A stretch of DNA of 64,000 nucleotides from Scopulibacillus darangshiensis (GTDB lineage Bacteria > Bacillota > Bacilli > Bacillales > Sporolactobacillaceae), in contig NZ_SLXK01000022.1 of the NCBI RefSeq assembly GCF_004341035.1, positions 1-64,000 on the forward strand, in the 5' to 3' direction. The notes beneath the pieces were generated by a model. That model searched no databases and was not told the DNA's origin. It worked only from the letters and a program-made list of their open reading frames with translations. The stretch's first letter is position 1, and each line of letters starts with the position of its first letter. Below are positions 43,412 through 51,528 of this stretch, piece after piece. Made by a program: the position numbers and the translations under genes.

Positions 43412-43978
43412 ATGGACGAAAACAAACAACCGTCTGCTGAATTAGAAATCAACCAAGCCGAAGAAATAGTCATTCATTCCATTGCTGAAACGATGGATTT
43501 GTACGGCATCACCTCGTCAATTGGCCGACTCTATGCCATCATGTACTTTAAACAGCATCCGATGACTCTTGATGAAATGAAAGATGAAGTCGGCATGAGT
43601 AAACCCAGTATGAGTACAGCGGTTCGCCAATTACAGGAAATCAACATCGTCAAGAAGATATGGCAAAAAGGCTCTAGGAAGGACCATTTTGTGGCTGAGA
43701 AGAATTTCTTTAATTATTTCAGTCAATTTTTTGGAACCAAATGGAAAAGAGAGGCTGAGTTGAACCTTTTCGCCATTGAACAAGCGGAACATCGACTTCA
43801 AGCAGTCATGGAAGATGAAAAAAATGAAGAAAGCTTAAAAGAAAGAGCTGAGCAAGACTTGCAACAGTTAGACGGATATAGGAAATATTGTTATTGGCTC
43901 CAAAAGTTAGTCAATTCAATGGAGTCCGGTGAAATTTTTGACCTTTTGCCTATGGACAATTCAAATTCAAAGAAATAA
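43412..43978 (+). CDS. gbsR: GbsR/MarR family transcriptional regulator
   Basis: A 188-residue repressor of the GbsR branch of MarR proteins. It has an N-terminal IHSIAETMDLYGITSSIGRLYAIMYFKQHPMTLDEMKDEVGMSKPSMSTAVRQLQEINIVKKIWQKGSRKDHF winged helix-turn-helix. A C-terminal dimerisation helix and the choline-sensing region (YCYWLQKLVNSMESGEIFDLLPMDN) follow. GbsR represses glycine betaine synthesis genes and is relieved by choline. The ATG at 43412 follows GAAAGGGTGG; the TTG at 43394 has no site. It lies downstream of betA rather than divergent from gbsA, unlike B. subtilis. A degenerate copy lies at 39218-39420. Confidence 0.92.
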   Translation: MDENKQPSAELEINQAEEIVIHSIAETMDLYGITSSIGRLYAIMYFKQHPMTLDEMKDEVGMSKPSMSTAVRQLQEINIVKKIWQKGSRKDHFVAEKNFFNYFSQFFGTKWKREAELNLFAIEQAEHRLQAVMEDEKNEESLKERAEQDLQQLDGYRKYCYWLQKLVNSMESGEIFDLLPMDNSNSKK

Positions 43979-44431
43979 GGGAAGTAGATAAATTTCCGCA
44001 CAAACTCGGATTAACTCGAATCACAAAGGAGCTCGGAAAAGCAACGGAGGAGAATGCAAAGCATAGACGGTATATCTCGGAGCAACTCGACAGGAATGAT
44101 CAGGAGTATGAAGAGCTTAAACGGAAGACATCGGATGAACATCGAGAGGTCACAGCTAGCGGCTTGATCAACACAACGGGCATCATTCGGCTGTTTTGGT
44201 GCCCGCGGAAGCAACTTTTTCGGGTTTACGGGCACGATTCGGCGCTTTGCGCACCCGTGTGACCCCATTTCCCCGGTTCGGGGGCACGATTCGATCCCTT
44301 TCCGATGGTTCTGGCCACTTTCTGCCGAGCTCGTGCCATTTTCAGCTGAGCTCTATGAAACCCTTTTCGCCAATCCCAATTAGCTGATTTCGGCTTCATC
44401 ACCTTTATGAAGCCGGTTTCGACGCTTCCGA
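43979..44431. other. Non-coding region with a possible coding remnant
   Basis: Overlapping the gbsR stop, one plus-strand frame stays open to about 44260. It reads like a helical protein (RITKELGKATEENAKHRR, then SEQLDRNDQEYEELKRK) but has no start codon or ribosome binding site. It may be the remnant of a lost gene. From about 44210 the sequence becomes GC-rich, with recurring GGGCACGATTCG words leading into the 52-bp array. Confidence 0.35.
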
Positions 44432-45046
44432 TTGACCGACTTCGGGCTTTCATCGACCTTATGAACGACCTCGGGCACGATTTTTCACCGGCTTTGGGCT
44501 TTCATCGACCTTATGAACGACCTCGGGCACGATTTTTTACCGGCTTTGGGCTTTCATCGACCTTATGAACGACCTCAGGCACGATTTTTTACCGGCTTCG
44601 GGCTTTCATCGACCTTATGAACGACCTCAAGCACGATTTTTTACCGGCTTCGGGCTTTCATCGACCTTATGAACGACCTCAAGCACGATTTTTTACCAAC
44701 TTCGGGCTTTCATCGACACTATGAACGACCTCAAGCACGATTTTTTACCGACTTCGAGCTTTCATCCCCACTATGAACGACCTCGGGCACGGTTTTTTAC
44801 CGGCTTTGGGCGTTCATCCCCACTATGAACGACCTCAGGCACGATTTTTTGTCGCCTTCGGGCTTTCATCGACCTTATGAACGACCTCGGGCACGATTTT
44901 TTACCGGCTTCGGGCTTTCATCGACCTTATGAACGACCTCAGGCACGATTTTTTATCGCCTTTGGGCTTTCATCGATACTATGAACGACCTCAGGCACGA
45001 TTTTTTACCGCCTTTGGGCTTTCATCGCCACTTTGAACGACCTCGT
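44432..45046. repeat. 52-bp tandem repeat array, about 12 units (array A)
   Basis: The word ATGAACGACCTC recurs at 44461, 44513, 44565, 44617, 44669, 44721, 44773, 44825, 44877, 44929 and 44981, with a variant at 45033. The period is exactly 52 bp with no indel. Each unit also carries GGGCTTTCATC and GGCACGATTTTTTACC. Units differ by a few substitutions. 52 is not a multiple of three and no frame is maintained, so the array is non-coding. It fills the gap between gbsR and lytS. Confidence 0.95.
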
Positions 45047-45240
45047 TCCGGCGCTCCCGATTGCCCGATTTCGGCTTCATCACCCGTTCCCGTTCCAATT
45101 TCGCCAACCCCCCGTGCTTTGCTTCTATCCATATAACTATTGTAAAATTCAATTAGGTATATGCCCTTTTGGACCGGGGCCAAAAGCAGTGTGCTTTCCT
45201 GCTGCCGCTAAGTCTAGATTTTCATCATGGAGGTTATGGC

Positions 45241-46989
45241 ATGTTTGAACTGCTTTTTACGATGCTTGAGAGGCTCGGCATCATTGTGACGGTCGCCTTC
45301 GTCATCACCCGCTTCCGCTTTTTCAAGCAAATGATCCAAGAGGAGAAAATCAGCTATAAGCAGCAGTTGTTTGCTATTATATTTTTCGGGATCTTTGGGA
45401 TCATCGGGACTTATACGGGGGTTTCTTTCAACAGCCAGACGGCGGAATACAACCGCTGGGTGTTTGATTTAGGCGATACAGAGGCGATTGCCAATTCTAG
45501 AGTGATCGGTATTATCATTGCCGGATTGCTTGGCGGGTTCCGGATTGGCATCGGCGCGGGTCTCATTGCCGGCGTCCAGCGCTATACTTTAGGCGGCTAT
45601 ACGGCCTTTTCATGCGGGGCAGCCTCTGTTGTGGCGGGGATTTTGTCGGGCTTTTTTTATAAAAAAAGGCGCAAGCCAATTAAATTATCGACAGCTTTTA
45701 TTGTCGGGGCGCTGGCTGAAGCGGTGCAAATGATGATGATCTTGGTGCTTGCGAAGCCTTTTGACCAAGCCCTAGTATTGGTCAAGCAAATCGCGCTGCC
45801 AATGATATTCGCTAATGGCCTGGGGTCGGCCCTATTCCTGCTTATCATCCAAAATGTTTTAAAAGAAGAGGAAAAGGCCGGCGCTTTGCAAGCCCAAAAG
45901 GCTCTGCGGCTGGCGGAGAATACTGTCCGTTATTTGCGAAAGGGCTTAAATTTTGATACCGCCCGGGCTGTGTGTGACATCATTTTCCGTGAAGTCGATG
46001 CCTCCGCTGTCTCCATTACGAACCATGAGCGGATCTTAGCCTATGCCGGCCTCGGCGATGATCACCACCATCCCAATTCATTAATTAAAACGGATATTGC
46101 CAGAAAGGTGATTCAAGAAGGTCAGATGGTGATTGCCGGACATGATGATATTCATTGTACGGCGGCGGGTTGTCCCTTAGGGGCGGCGGTGGTTGCCCCT
46201 CTCAAAAGCCGGGGCGAAACGGTCGGCACGCTGAAGTTTTATTTTCAATCAGAGCGGGATATCTCAAATGTTAACCTGGAGCTTGTAAGAGGCCTCAGCT
46301 CGCTCTTGAGTCAGCAATTAGAAATATCCGAGACGGAAAAAGCTTACCAACTGGCAAAAGAAGCGGAAATTAAAGCGCTTCAGGCTCAAATCAGCCCACA
46401 CTTTTTATTCAATTCATTAAATGTGATTATCTCATTAATCCGGTCCCAGCCGGATCATGCCCGTAAGCTTTTAATTTCATTATCCCGCTTTTTCAGGCAA
46501 AATCTTAGCGGCACGACCAAGCAATGGGCAACCTTGGAAGATGAATTGAAGCATGTCAGGGCCTACCTCTCTATTGAAGAAGCTCGGTTCGTCGACAAAT
46601 TAACGATTGTCTATGACATCGACGATGCTGTCCTAGGACGCCAGATCCCCCCATTGACCTTGCAGCCGATCGTGGAAAATGCCTTGAAACACGGGTTAAA
46701 AGATAAAGAAAGGGACTGCAAAGTGATCATCGAAATGAAGGAATGTGACGGGAGCACAAGGATAGCCATCAAAGATAACGGCAAAGGGATCGCGAACGAA
46801 ATGCTTCAAGAAATCGGCATACGCCACATGGATTCAACACAAGGGACTGGGCTCGGCTTGTATAATGTCAACCGCCGGCTTGAAATGATGCTCGGTGATG
46901 AAGCGGCGCTCAAGATTGATAGCAAACCGGATGGAGGCACGACAATTTCCTTTTTATTACCCGCTGAGAAAGAAGGCAATGGCAAATGA
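45241..46989 (+). CDS. lytS: LytS-type sensor histidine kinase
   Basis: A 582-residue membrane sensor. It has an N-terminal 5TM-LYT domain (about residues 1-180; NSRVIGIIIAGLLGGFRIGIGAGLIAGVQRY is the signature), a GAF domain (NTVRYLRKGLNFDTARAVCDIIF... to AVVAPLKSRGETVGTLKFYF), the phosphoacceptor His in QAQISPHFLFNSLNVI, and an ATPase domain (PIVENALKHG, DNGKGI, GTGLGLYNVNRRL). ATG at 45241 is preferred because TGGAGG precedes it; the frame is open further upstream but unsupported. It pairs with lytT, with a 4-bp overlap. In Bacillus LytST responds to extracellular pyruvate; cstA, a pyruvate/peptide transporter gene, lies 6 kb downstream. Confidence 0.93.
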   Translation: MFELLFTMLERLGIIVTVAFVITRFRFFKQMIQEEKISYKQQLFAIIFFGIFGIIGTYTGVSFNSQTAEYNRWVFDLGDTEAIANSRVIGIIIAGLLGGFRIGIGAGLIAGVQRYTLGGYTAFSCGAASVVAGILSGFFYKKRRKPIKLSTAFIVGALAEAVQMMMILVLAKPFDQALVLVKQIALPMIFANGLGSALFLLIIQNVLKEEEKAGALQAQKALRLAENTVRYLRKGLNFDTARAVCDIIFREVDASAVSITNHERILAYAGLGDDHHHPNSLIKTDIARKVIQEGQMVIAGHDDIHCTAAGCPLGAAVVAPLKSRGETVGTLKFYFQSERDISNVNLELVRGLSSLLSQQLEISETEKAYQLAKEAEIKALQAQISPHFLFNSLNVIISLIRSQPDHARKLLISLSRFFRQNLSGTTKQWATLEDELKHVRAYLSIEEARFVDKLTIVYDIDDAVLGRQIPPLTLQPIVENALKHGLKDKERDCKVIIEMKECDGSTRIAIKDNGKGIANEMLQEIGIRHMDSTQGTGLGLYNVNRRLEMMLGDEAALKIDSKPDGGTTISFLLPAEKEGNGK

Positions 46990-47729
46990 CAAAGACGATC
47001 GAAGTCCTCATAGTGGATGATGAACGTTACAGCCGGGAAGAACTGAAGCATCTGCTGGGTGAGCACCAACAAATTAAAATAATCGGCGAGGCTGACTCAG
47101 GTGAAGCCGCCGTGATGCGGACGATCCAATTGCAGCCTGATGTCGTCTTTTTGGACATTGACATGCCGAAGATGAATGGCATTCAGGCAGCAAAATCAAT
47201 GAAAGAGTTGAAAAAAGTCCCTTTGTTCGTTTTCGCAACCGCCTATCCTGACTTTGCCGCCGATGCTTTTCGCATCGAAGCCGTCGATTATTTATTAAAG
47301 CCATTTGAGGAAGACCAGCTGAAGGACACCATTAAAAGATTGGAGAAAGTGATGTCCTTGGGGTCGGAGAGCGAAGAGCGTGTCGCGAGCCCATCGTCGC
47401 CCCATAAATTAGCGATCGAAGGCGAAGATGCAATCACTTATCTGAATCCCAATGATATTTTGTACATTTATCGTGAGGAAAAATGGACACAGGTCGTAGG
47501 CAAAGAGCGGGAATATCAGCTTAGAATCCCGCTTAAGGATTTAGAGGCCCGGCTTAAGCCCTTTTCATTTTTCCGGATTCACAAAAGTTATTTGGTCAAC
47601 CTCGACTATGTGTCGCGATTAATCCCGTGGTTCAACGGCGCCTATCATCTAGAGATCAAAGGCCGCAAAGAAACCCTAACCGTCAGCCGCAATTATATCA
47701 AGGGGCTCAGGTCGAAGTTGGAATTGTAA
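46986..47729 (+). CDS. lytT: LytT/LytR-type response regulator (LytTR DNA-binding domain)
   Basis: A 247-residue regulator. The N-terminal receiver domain has the acidic pocket VDDER, phosphoacceptor D57 (VVFLDIDMPKMNG), switch T/A (FVFATAYPDFAADAF) and YLLKPFEEDQL lysine. The C-terminal LytTR domain covers about residues 140-245 (DILYIYREEKWTQVV, FFRIHKSYLVNLDYVSRL, LTVSRNYIKGLRSKL). Start ATG overlaps the lytS stop (ATGA). The usual targets lrgAB/pftAB are not in the window. Confidence 0.94.
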   Translation: MTKTIEVLIVDDERYSREELKHLLGEHQQIKIIGEADSGEAAVMRTIQLQPDVVFLDIDMPKMNGIQAAKSMKELKKVPLFVFATAYPDFAADAFRIEAVDYLLKPFEEDQLKDTIKRLEKVMSLGSESEERVASPSSPHKLAIEGEDAITYLNPNDILYIYREEKWTQVVGKEREYQLRIPLKDLEARLKPFSFFRIHKSYLVNLDYVSRLIPWFNGAYHLEIKGRKETLTVSRNYIKGLRSKLEL

Positions 47730-47747
47730 ATGGCGCCTGGCACCATT
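47729..47747. repeat. Palindromic GGYGCCTGGCACC element, copy 2
   Basis: AATGGCGCCTGGCACCATT overlaps the last base of the lytT stop codon and is one base different from the core of copy 1 at 36044-36068. It lies between the convergent lytT and SDR genes and may serve as a bidirectional terminator-like hairpin. Confidence 0.7.
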
Positions 47748-48510
47748 ACAATCCCCCGCCCCCGGACGCATCAACAAGTTGGCCGGTCACCCAGCGGCTA
47801 TCAGGAGAAGCGAAAAAGGCTGCAACATCAGCAATATCCTCCACCTGTCCAAGCCGATCAAAAACTGACGATTGTGCCGCACGTTTTTTTGACTCCGGGC
47901 GTTTTAGCAGTTCAGCATTTACCTCTGTTTCAACAACGCCCGGCATGAGTGCATTGACTGTGATGCTGCGGCTGCCGAGCTGTTTAGCCAAGGTTTGGGT
48001 CAGCGTATTTAGCCCCGCTTTACTTAAATTGTAAGCAATCGTCCCCGGAAAATGATTCTGAGCCGCAAGAGAAGAAATATTGATGATACGCCCGCCATCC
48101 CGCAAACGCTGGAGAGCTTGCTGAACCAAGAAAAATGGTGTTTTAAGATTAACAGCCATAACCTTATCAAATGCTTCTTCGGAAATTTCTTCAATAGTGC
48201 CCATTTGGGCGATCCCGGCGTTATTTACCAAAATATCAAACTGTGATTGACCCGTGTATTTTTCCACCTTAGAATCCAAGTCCGCGAAGAAGGCGTCCAT
48301 GTTCATCGATAACCCGAACTCCGCTTGAATGCCGAAAGCTTTGCCGCCGATTGATGCAATGTCATGGATCGTTTGCTTTGCGGCCTCTTCATTCTTGGCA
48401 TAGTGGACAGCCACCAGCGCCCCGTCACCCGCTAACCGGAAGGCGATGGCCCGGCCTATCCCCCTGCTTGCTCCAGTAACTAAAGCAATCTTTCCTTCTA
48501 AAGGTTTCAT
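47746..48510 (-). CDS. Short-chain dehydrogenase/reductase (SDR, FabG-like)
   Basis: A 254-residue classical SDR. It has the NAD(P)-binding KIALVTGASRGIGRAIAFRLA, VNNAGIAQMG, catalytic Ser in IINISSLAAQ, Tyr/Lys in IAYNLSKAGLNTLT, and the C-terminal RWVTGQLVDASGGGGL typical of 3-oxoacyl-ACP reductase-like members. ATG at 48510 follows AAGGAGGAAC. The substrate cannot be told. It stands alone, convergent with lytT, and its upstream region is occupied by an 83-bp repeat array. Confidence 0.9.
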   Translation of the reverse strand: MKPLEGKIALVTGASRGIGRAIAFRLAGDGALVAVHYAKNEEAAKQTIHDIASIGGKAFGIQAEFGLSMNMDAFFADLDSKVEKYTGQSQFDILVNNAGIAQMGTIEEISEEAFDKVMAVNLKTPFFLVQQALQRLRDGGRIINISSLAAQNHFPGTIAYNLSKAGLNTLTQTLAKQLGSRSITVNALMPGVVETEVNAELLKRPESKKRAAQSSVFDRLGQVEDIADVAAFFASPDSRWVTGQLVDASGGGGL

Positions 48511-48554
48511 TTTATGTTCCTCCTTTTTTATTTTTCGCGGACTTTGCAACTTTA

Positions 48555-49385
48555 CGGGCGACTGCGCCCTCTTCGGGGAGTTCTGCGTCCTTTTCCCGGG
48601 TCATTGCGTCTTGGAAGGCGGGTTTGCGTCTTCATGAGCGGCAACCGCGTCCTCTTCGGGGAGTTCTGCGTCCTTTTCCCGGGTCATTGCGTCTTGGAAG
48701 GCGGGTCTGCGTCTTCACGAGCGGCGACCGCGTCCTCTTCGGGGAGTTCTGCGTCCTTTTCCCGGTTCATTGCGTCTTGGGAGGCGGGTCTGCGTCTTCA
48801 TGAGCGGTGACCGCGTCCTCCTCGGCGAGGTCTGCGTCCTTTTCCCGGCTCATTGCGTCTTGGGAGGCGGGTCTGCGTCTTCATGAGCGGCGACCGCGTC
48901 CTCCTCGGCGAGGTCTGCGTCCTTTTCCCGGCTCATTGCGTCTTGGGAGGCGGGTTTGCGTCTTCATGAGCGGCGACCGCGTCCTCTTCGGGGAGTTCTG
49001 CGTCCTTTTCCCGGCTCATTGCGTCTTGGGAGGCGGGTCTGCGTCTTCATGAGCGGCGACCGCGTCCTCTTCGGGGAGTTCTGCGTCCTTTTCCCGGCTC
49101 ATTGCGTCTTGGGAGGCGGGTCTGCGTCTTCACGAGCGGCGACCGCGTCCTCTTCGGGGAGGTCTGCGTCCTTTTCCCGGCTCATTGCGTCTTGGAAGGC
49201 GGGTTTGTGTCTTCAGGAGCGGCAACCGCGTCCTCTTCGGGGAGTTCTGCGTCCTTTTCCCGGCTCATTGCGTCTTGGAAGGCGGGTCTGCGTCTTCAGG
49301 AGCGGCAACCGCGTCCTCTTCAGCGATTTCTGCGTCCTTTTCCCGGCTCATTGCGTCTTGGGAGGCGGGTCTGCGTCTTTACGGG
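48555..49385. repeat. 83-bp tandem repeat array, about 10 units (array B)
   Basis: Units repeat every 83 bp (TTCATGAGCGG-type word at 48631, 48714 and 48797, and so on). Each unit contains four GCGTC words followed by different 15-16-base spacers. Word-to-word spacings are 21, 21, 20 and 21 bp. Typical words are TTCTGCGTCCTTTTCCCGG, ATTGCGTCTTGGGAGGCGGG and CCGCGTCCTCTTCGG. It lies upstream of the SDR gene and downstream of a membrane protein gene, both on the minus strand. Confidence 0.95.
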
Positions 49386-49460
49386 GGAACCGCACTCCCC
49401 TTATTGTTGACTACGCCCGTAATCCACCCTCCTTCTCCATATCAAAATTTAGCCTAACTA

Positions 49461-49868
49461 TTACTTTCCCCTCGCCTGCTTAACAGCAACAATCGCGCCC
49501 CAGAATAGAAGCAAAGCAACCACCGGGTGGAGTGCCGCAAGCACCCATACCGAGGAGAAGAGTTCTACGCTCATGAACTGGAAGACGATTAAAGCAAACA
49601 GGCCAAGACTAAGCCAGATCCGAATTCTTCCGATAATACTTAACAGAATCATGATAATGGGAACTGGCGCGAAAAATTTCACGAAGGCCATATGCAGTCC
49701 CCAATCAGCCTGGCCTGTAAAAGTGGCCATGCCCGCGATAAATACTTGAGCGATGATGCAGATAAGGAAAACCCAAGCAAGAAGGCGATACGCCATCCGT
49801 CCAAACCGGGCAACCGCCGAAACCCCTTTTGTTTCTGCGCCTTTTTTATACTCCGTGTCGACATTCAT
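49461..49868 (-). CDS. Small four-helix membrane protein (DUF6220-like)
   Basis: A 135-residue protein with four hydrophobic helices: LAWVFLICIIAQVFIAGMATF, FFAPVPIIMILLSIIG, WLSLGLFALIVFQFM and LAALHPVVALLLFWGAIVAV. Pattern and the WGLHMAFVKFF and LHPV motifs fit small DUF6220-type membrane proteins with a pair of membrane His residues; the family assignment is from memory. It starts with ATG after AAAGGAGAAT. Function unknown. The gene at 49902-50651 ends 33 bp upstream and is probably in the same transcript. Confidence 0.65.
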   Translation of the reverse strand: MNVDTEYKKGAETKGVSAVARFGRMAYRLLAWVFLICIIAQVFIAGMATFTGQADWGLHMAFVKFFAPVPIIMILLSIIGRIRIWLSLGLFALIVFQFMSVELFSSVWVLAALHPVVALLLFWGAIVAVKQARGK

Positions 49869-49901
49869 CCTTCATTCTCCTTTCATTTTCCTTTATTTTA
49901 A

Positions 49902-50651
49902 TTAAGCAAGCCGGTACAAAACCGGCATCGCGCCTACCCGATTGGCTTCCAGATTTGCCTGCACATATTTCCAAAAGCTCCTCTTGGTCATTTGCCGTGC
50001 GATAAACTGCTTTGGCCCCCATTTTAACCTGGCATGATTGATGGCGAGATAGTCCGATTGCTCGCCTTCGACCGGAACGAGCAGCGTCGAATTATCGACC
50101 GCCATTTCTGATCCATACCAGCCGGCAAGATAGTCCCAAAGCTTTAACATGACATCCCGGTCCTCGGCGACGAAATAGTTGAAAAGGAATGTTCCGCCCG
50201 TTTTTTTATCAACATCGTTCACCCTTTTGGCGTTCGAAGCGGCGATCACATGCATCTGTTTGGACTCATCCCTCAGCGCTTCCATCATCTCTTGATATGG
50301 GGCCGTCTTTTGTACTTCAGTGATGGCTGCCGGGGATTTGGTTTCGATCAGGACGGCAATATCGAACCTCGCAGCACGAATCGAATCGCGATGATCTTTG
50401 ATATACGGAAGCCGCTCCATTGGCGGAACCGCAACCGCCTCGTACACGGTGGCGCTCTCGACAAAATCCTGTTGTTCAAGCGCCTTTGCCGATTGCTTCA
50501 GTTTTTTTAACAACTTGGAAGCTGAACCGATTTTAAATGGCAATGATGATGACCTTACCTGTGCCGCGATGTGAGTGTAGCCGAGCGGCGCCGGCTCAAT
50601 CAATTCCGCTGCCTGATACTTGCTGCCCGGGTTAACAATTTGAATGTCCAT
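49902..50651 (-). CDS. Conserved hypothetical protein
   Basis: A 249-residue soluble protein with no signal peptide. It contains conserved-looking blocks (FDIAVLIETKSPAAITEVQ, TGGTFLFNYFVAEDRDVMLKLWDYLAGWYGSEM, FIARQMTKRSFWKYVQANLEANR) that I associate with an uncharacterised family also found in Actinobacteria. No catalytic motif is evident. It starts with ATG after AAGGGAGAT. It is divergent from the two-component system genes and followed by the small membrane protein gene. Confidence 0.6.
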   Translation of the reverse strand: MDIQIVNPGSKYQAAELIEPAPLGYTHIAAQVRSSSLPFKIGSASKLLKKLKQSAKALEQQDFVESATVYEAVAVPPMERLPYIKDHRDSIRAARFDIAVLIETKSPAAITEVQKTAPYQEMMEALRDESKQMHVIAASNAKRVNDVDKKTGGTFLFNYFVAEDRDVMLKLWDYLAGWYGSEMAVDNSTLLVPVEGEQSDYLAINHARLKWGPKQFIARQMTKRSFWKYVQANLEANRVGAMPVLYRLA

Positions 50652-50838
50652 CAGTCAATCTCCCTTCTCAATTTGTATATTTATACTGTAGCCATTAATC
50701 ATCACAAAAGATTGAGGTAAGGAGTCACAAAACAATCACAAGTGGTAACAGTTTGATTAATTGGATAAAGCAAGCCCCTTGATGTGCTAAAATAAATTTA
50801 AAATTATTCAATTTTTGAAAATTGGAGGTATCCTATGC

Positions 50839-51528
50839 ATGGCGAACCAAACCATTTTAATCGTTGACGATGACAAGGAAATTGTGGAGTTGATGCGGGA
50901 CTTCCTTGAAGACGAGGGCTTTGGCGTGAGTGAAGCATTTAATGCCACTGAGGCGCTGGACGTGTTAAGTCGAACACGCGCAGACTGCATTCTTCTTGAT
51001 GTGATGATGCCTGGCCAGAACGGCTTTGACCTATGCCGGCAAATAAGGCGGACGAGCGACACCCCGATCCTGTTCCTTAGCGCTCGTGATGAGGATCTAC
51101 ACAAAATACGGGGCTTGAGCTTAGGCGGAGATGATTATATTGTAAAATCCGCCACTCCAGAAGAAGTCGTCGCACGAATAAAGGCGGTATTGCGCCGTTA
51201 TGGAAAAAAAGAAACAAACGAGAGCAGCCAGCTTAATTTTGGAAATCTGGTGCTTGACTTAAAGGCGTATGAAGCGACGGTCAACGGCAAGCTCGTGTCC
51301 TTTACGCCAAAAGAATTTGAGATCCTCTGTTTGTTCGCCGGGAACCCGCGTCAAGTCTTTACGTATGATCAACTGCTTGAGCGCTTTTGGGACGGCATCG
51401 GTGACAAACATACGGTGATCGTCCATATCGGCCGCATTCGCGAGAAGGTTGAGGCTGACTCAAAAAACCCCAAGCTCATCACAAATGTTTGGGGAATCGG
51501 GTACCGATTTGAGGGGGTGAGAAGGTGA
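50839..51528 (+). CDS. OmpR-family response regulator
   Basis: A 229-residue regulator. The receiver domain has the DDD acidic pocket (residues 10-12), phosphoacceptor D54 (CILLDVMMPG) and the conserved Lys in GDDYIVKSATPEE. The C-terminal winged helix covers about residues 125-228 (YEATVNGKLVSFTPKEFEILCLFAGNPRQVFTYDQLLERFW, HIGRIREKVE, VWGIGYRFEG). The ATG at 50839 lies 11 bases after GGAGG. It forms a pair with the downstream kinase through a GTGA overlap. Signal and targets unknown. Confidence 0.92.
   Translation: MANQTILIVDDDKEIVELMRDFLEDEGFGVSEAFNATEALDVLSRTRADCILLDVMMPGQNGFDLCRQIRRTSDTPILFLSARDEDLHKIRGLSLGGDDYIVKSATPEEVVARIKAVLRRYGKKETNESSQLNFGNLVLDLKAYEATVNGKLVSFTPKEFEILCLFAGNPRQVFTYDQLLERFWDGIGDKHTVIVHIGRIREKVEADSKNPKLITNVWGIGYRFEGVRR

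Noticed and set aside
44432-45046. CRISPR array
   Set aside because: Repeats are contiguous 52-bp units with no unique spacers, and no cas genes are present. The 83-bp arrays fail for the same reason.
48514-49483. Plus-strand frames of 81-175 codons across array B
   Set aside because: Same artefact of stop-free 83-bp units; multiple frames are equally open and there is no translation signal.
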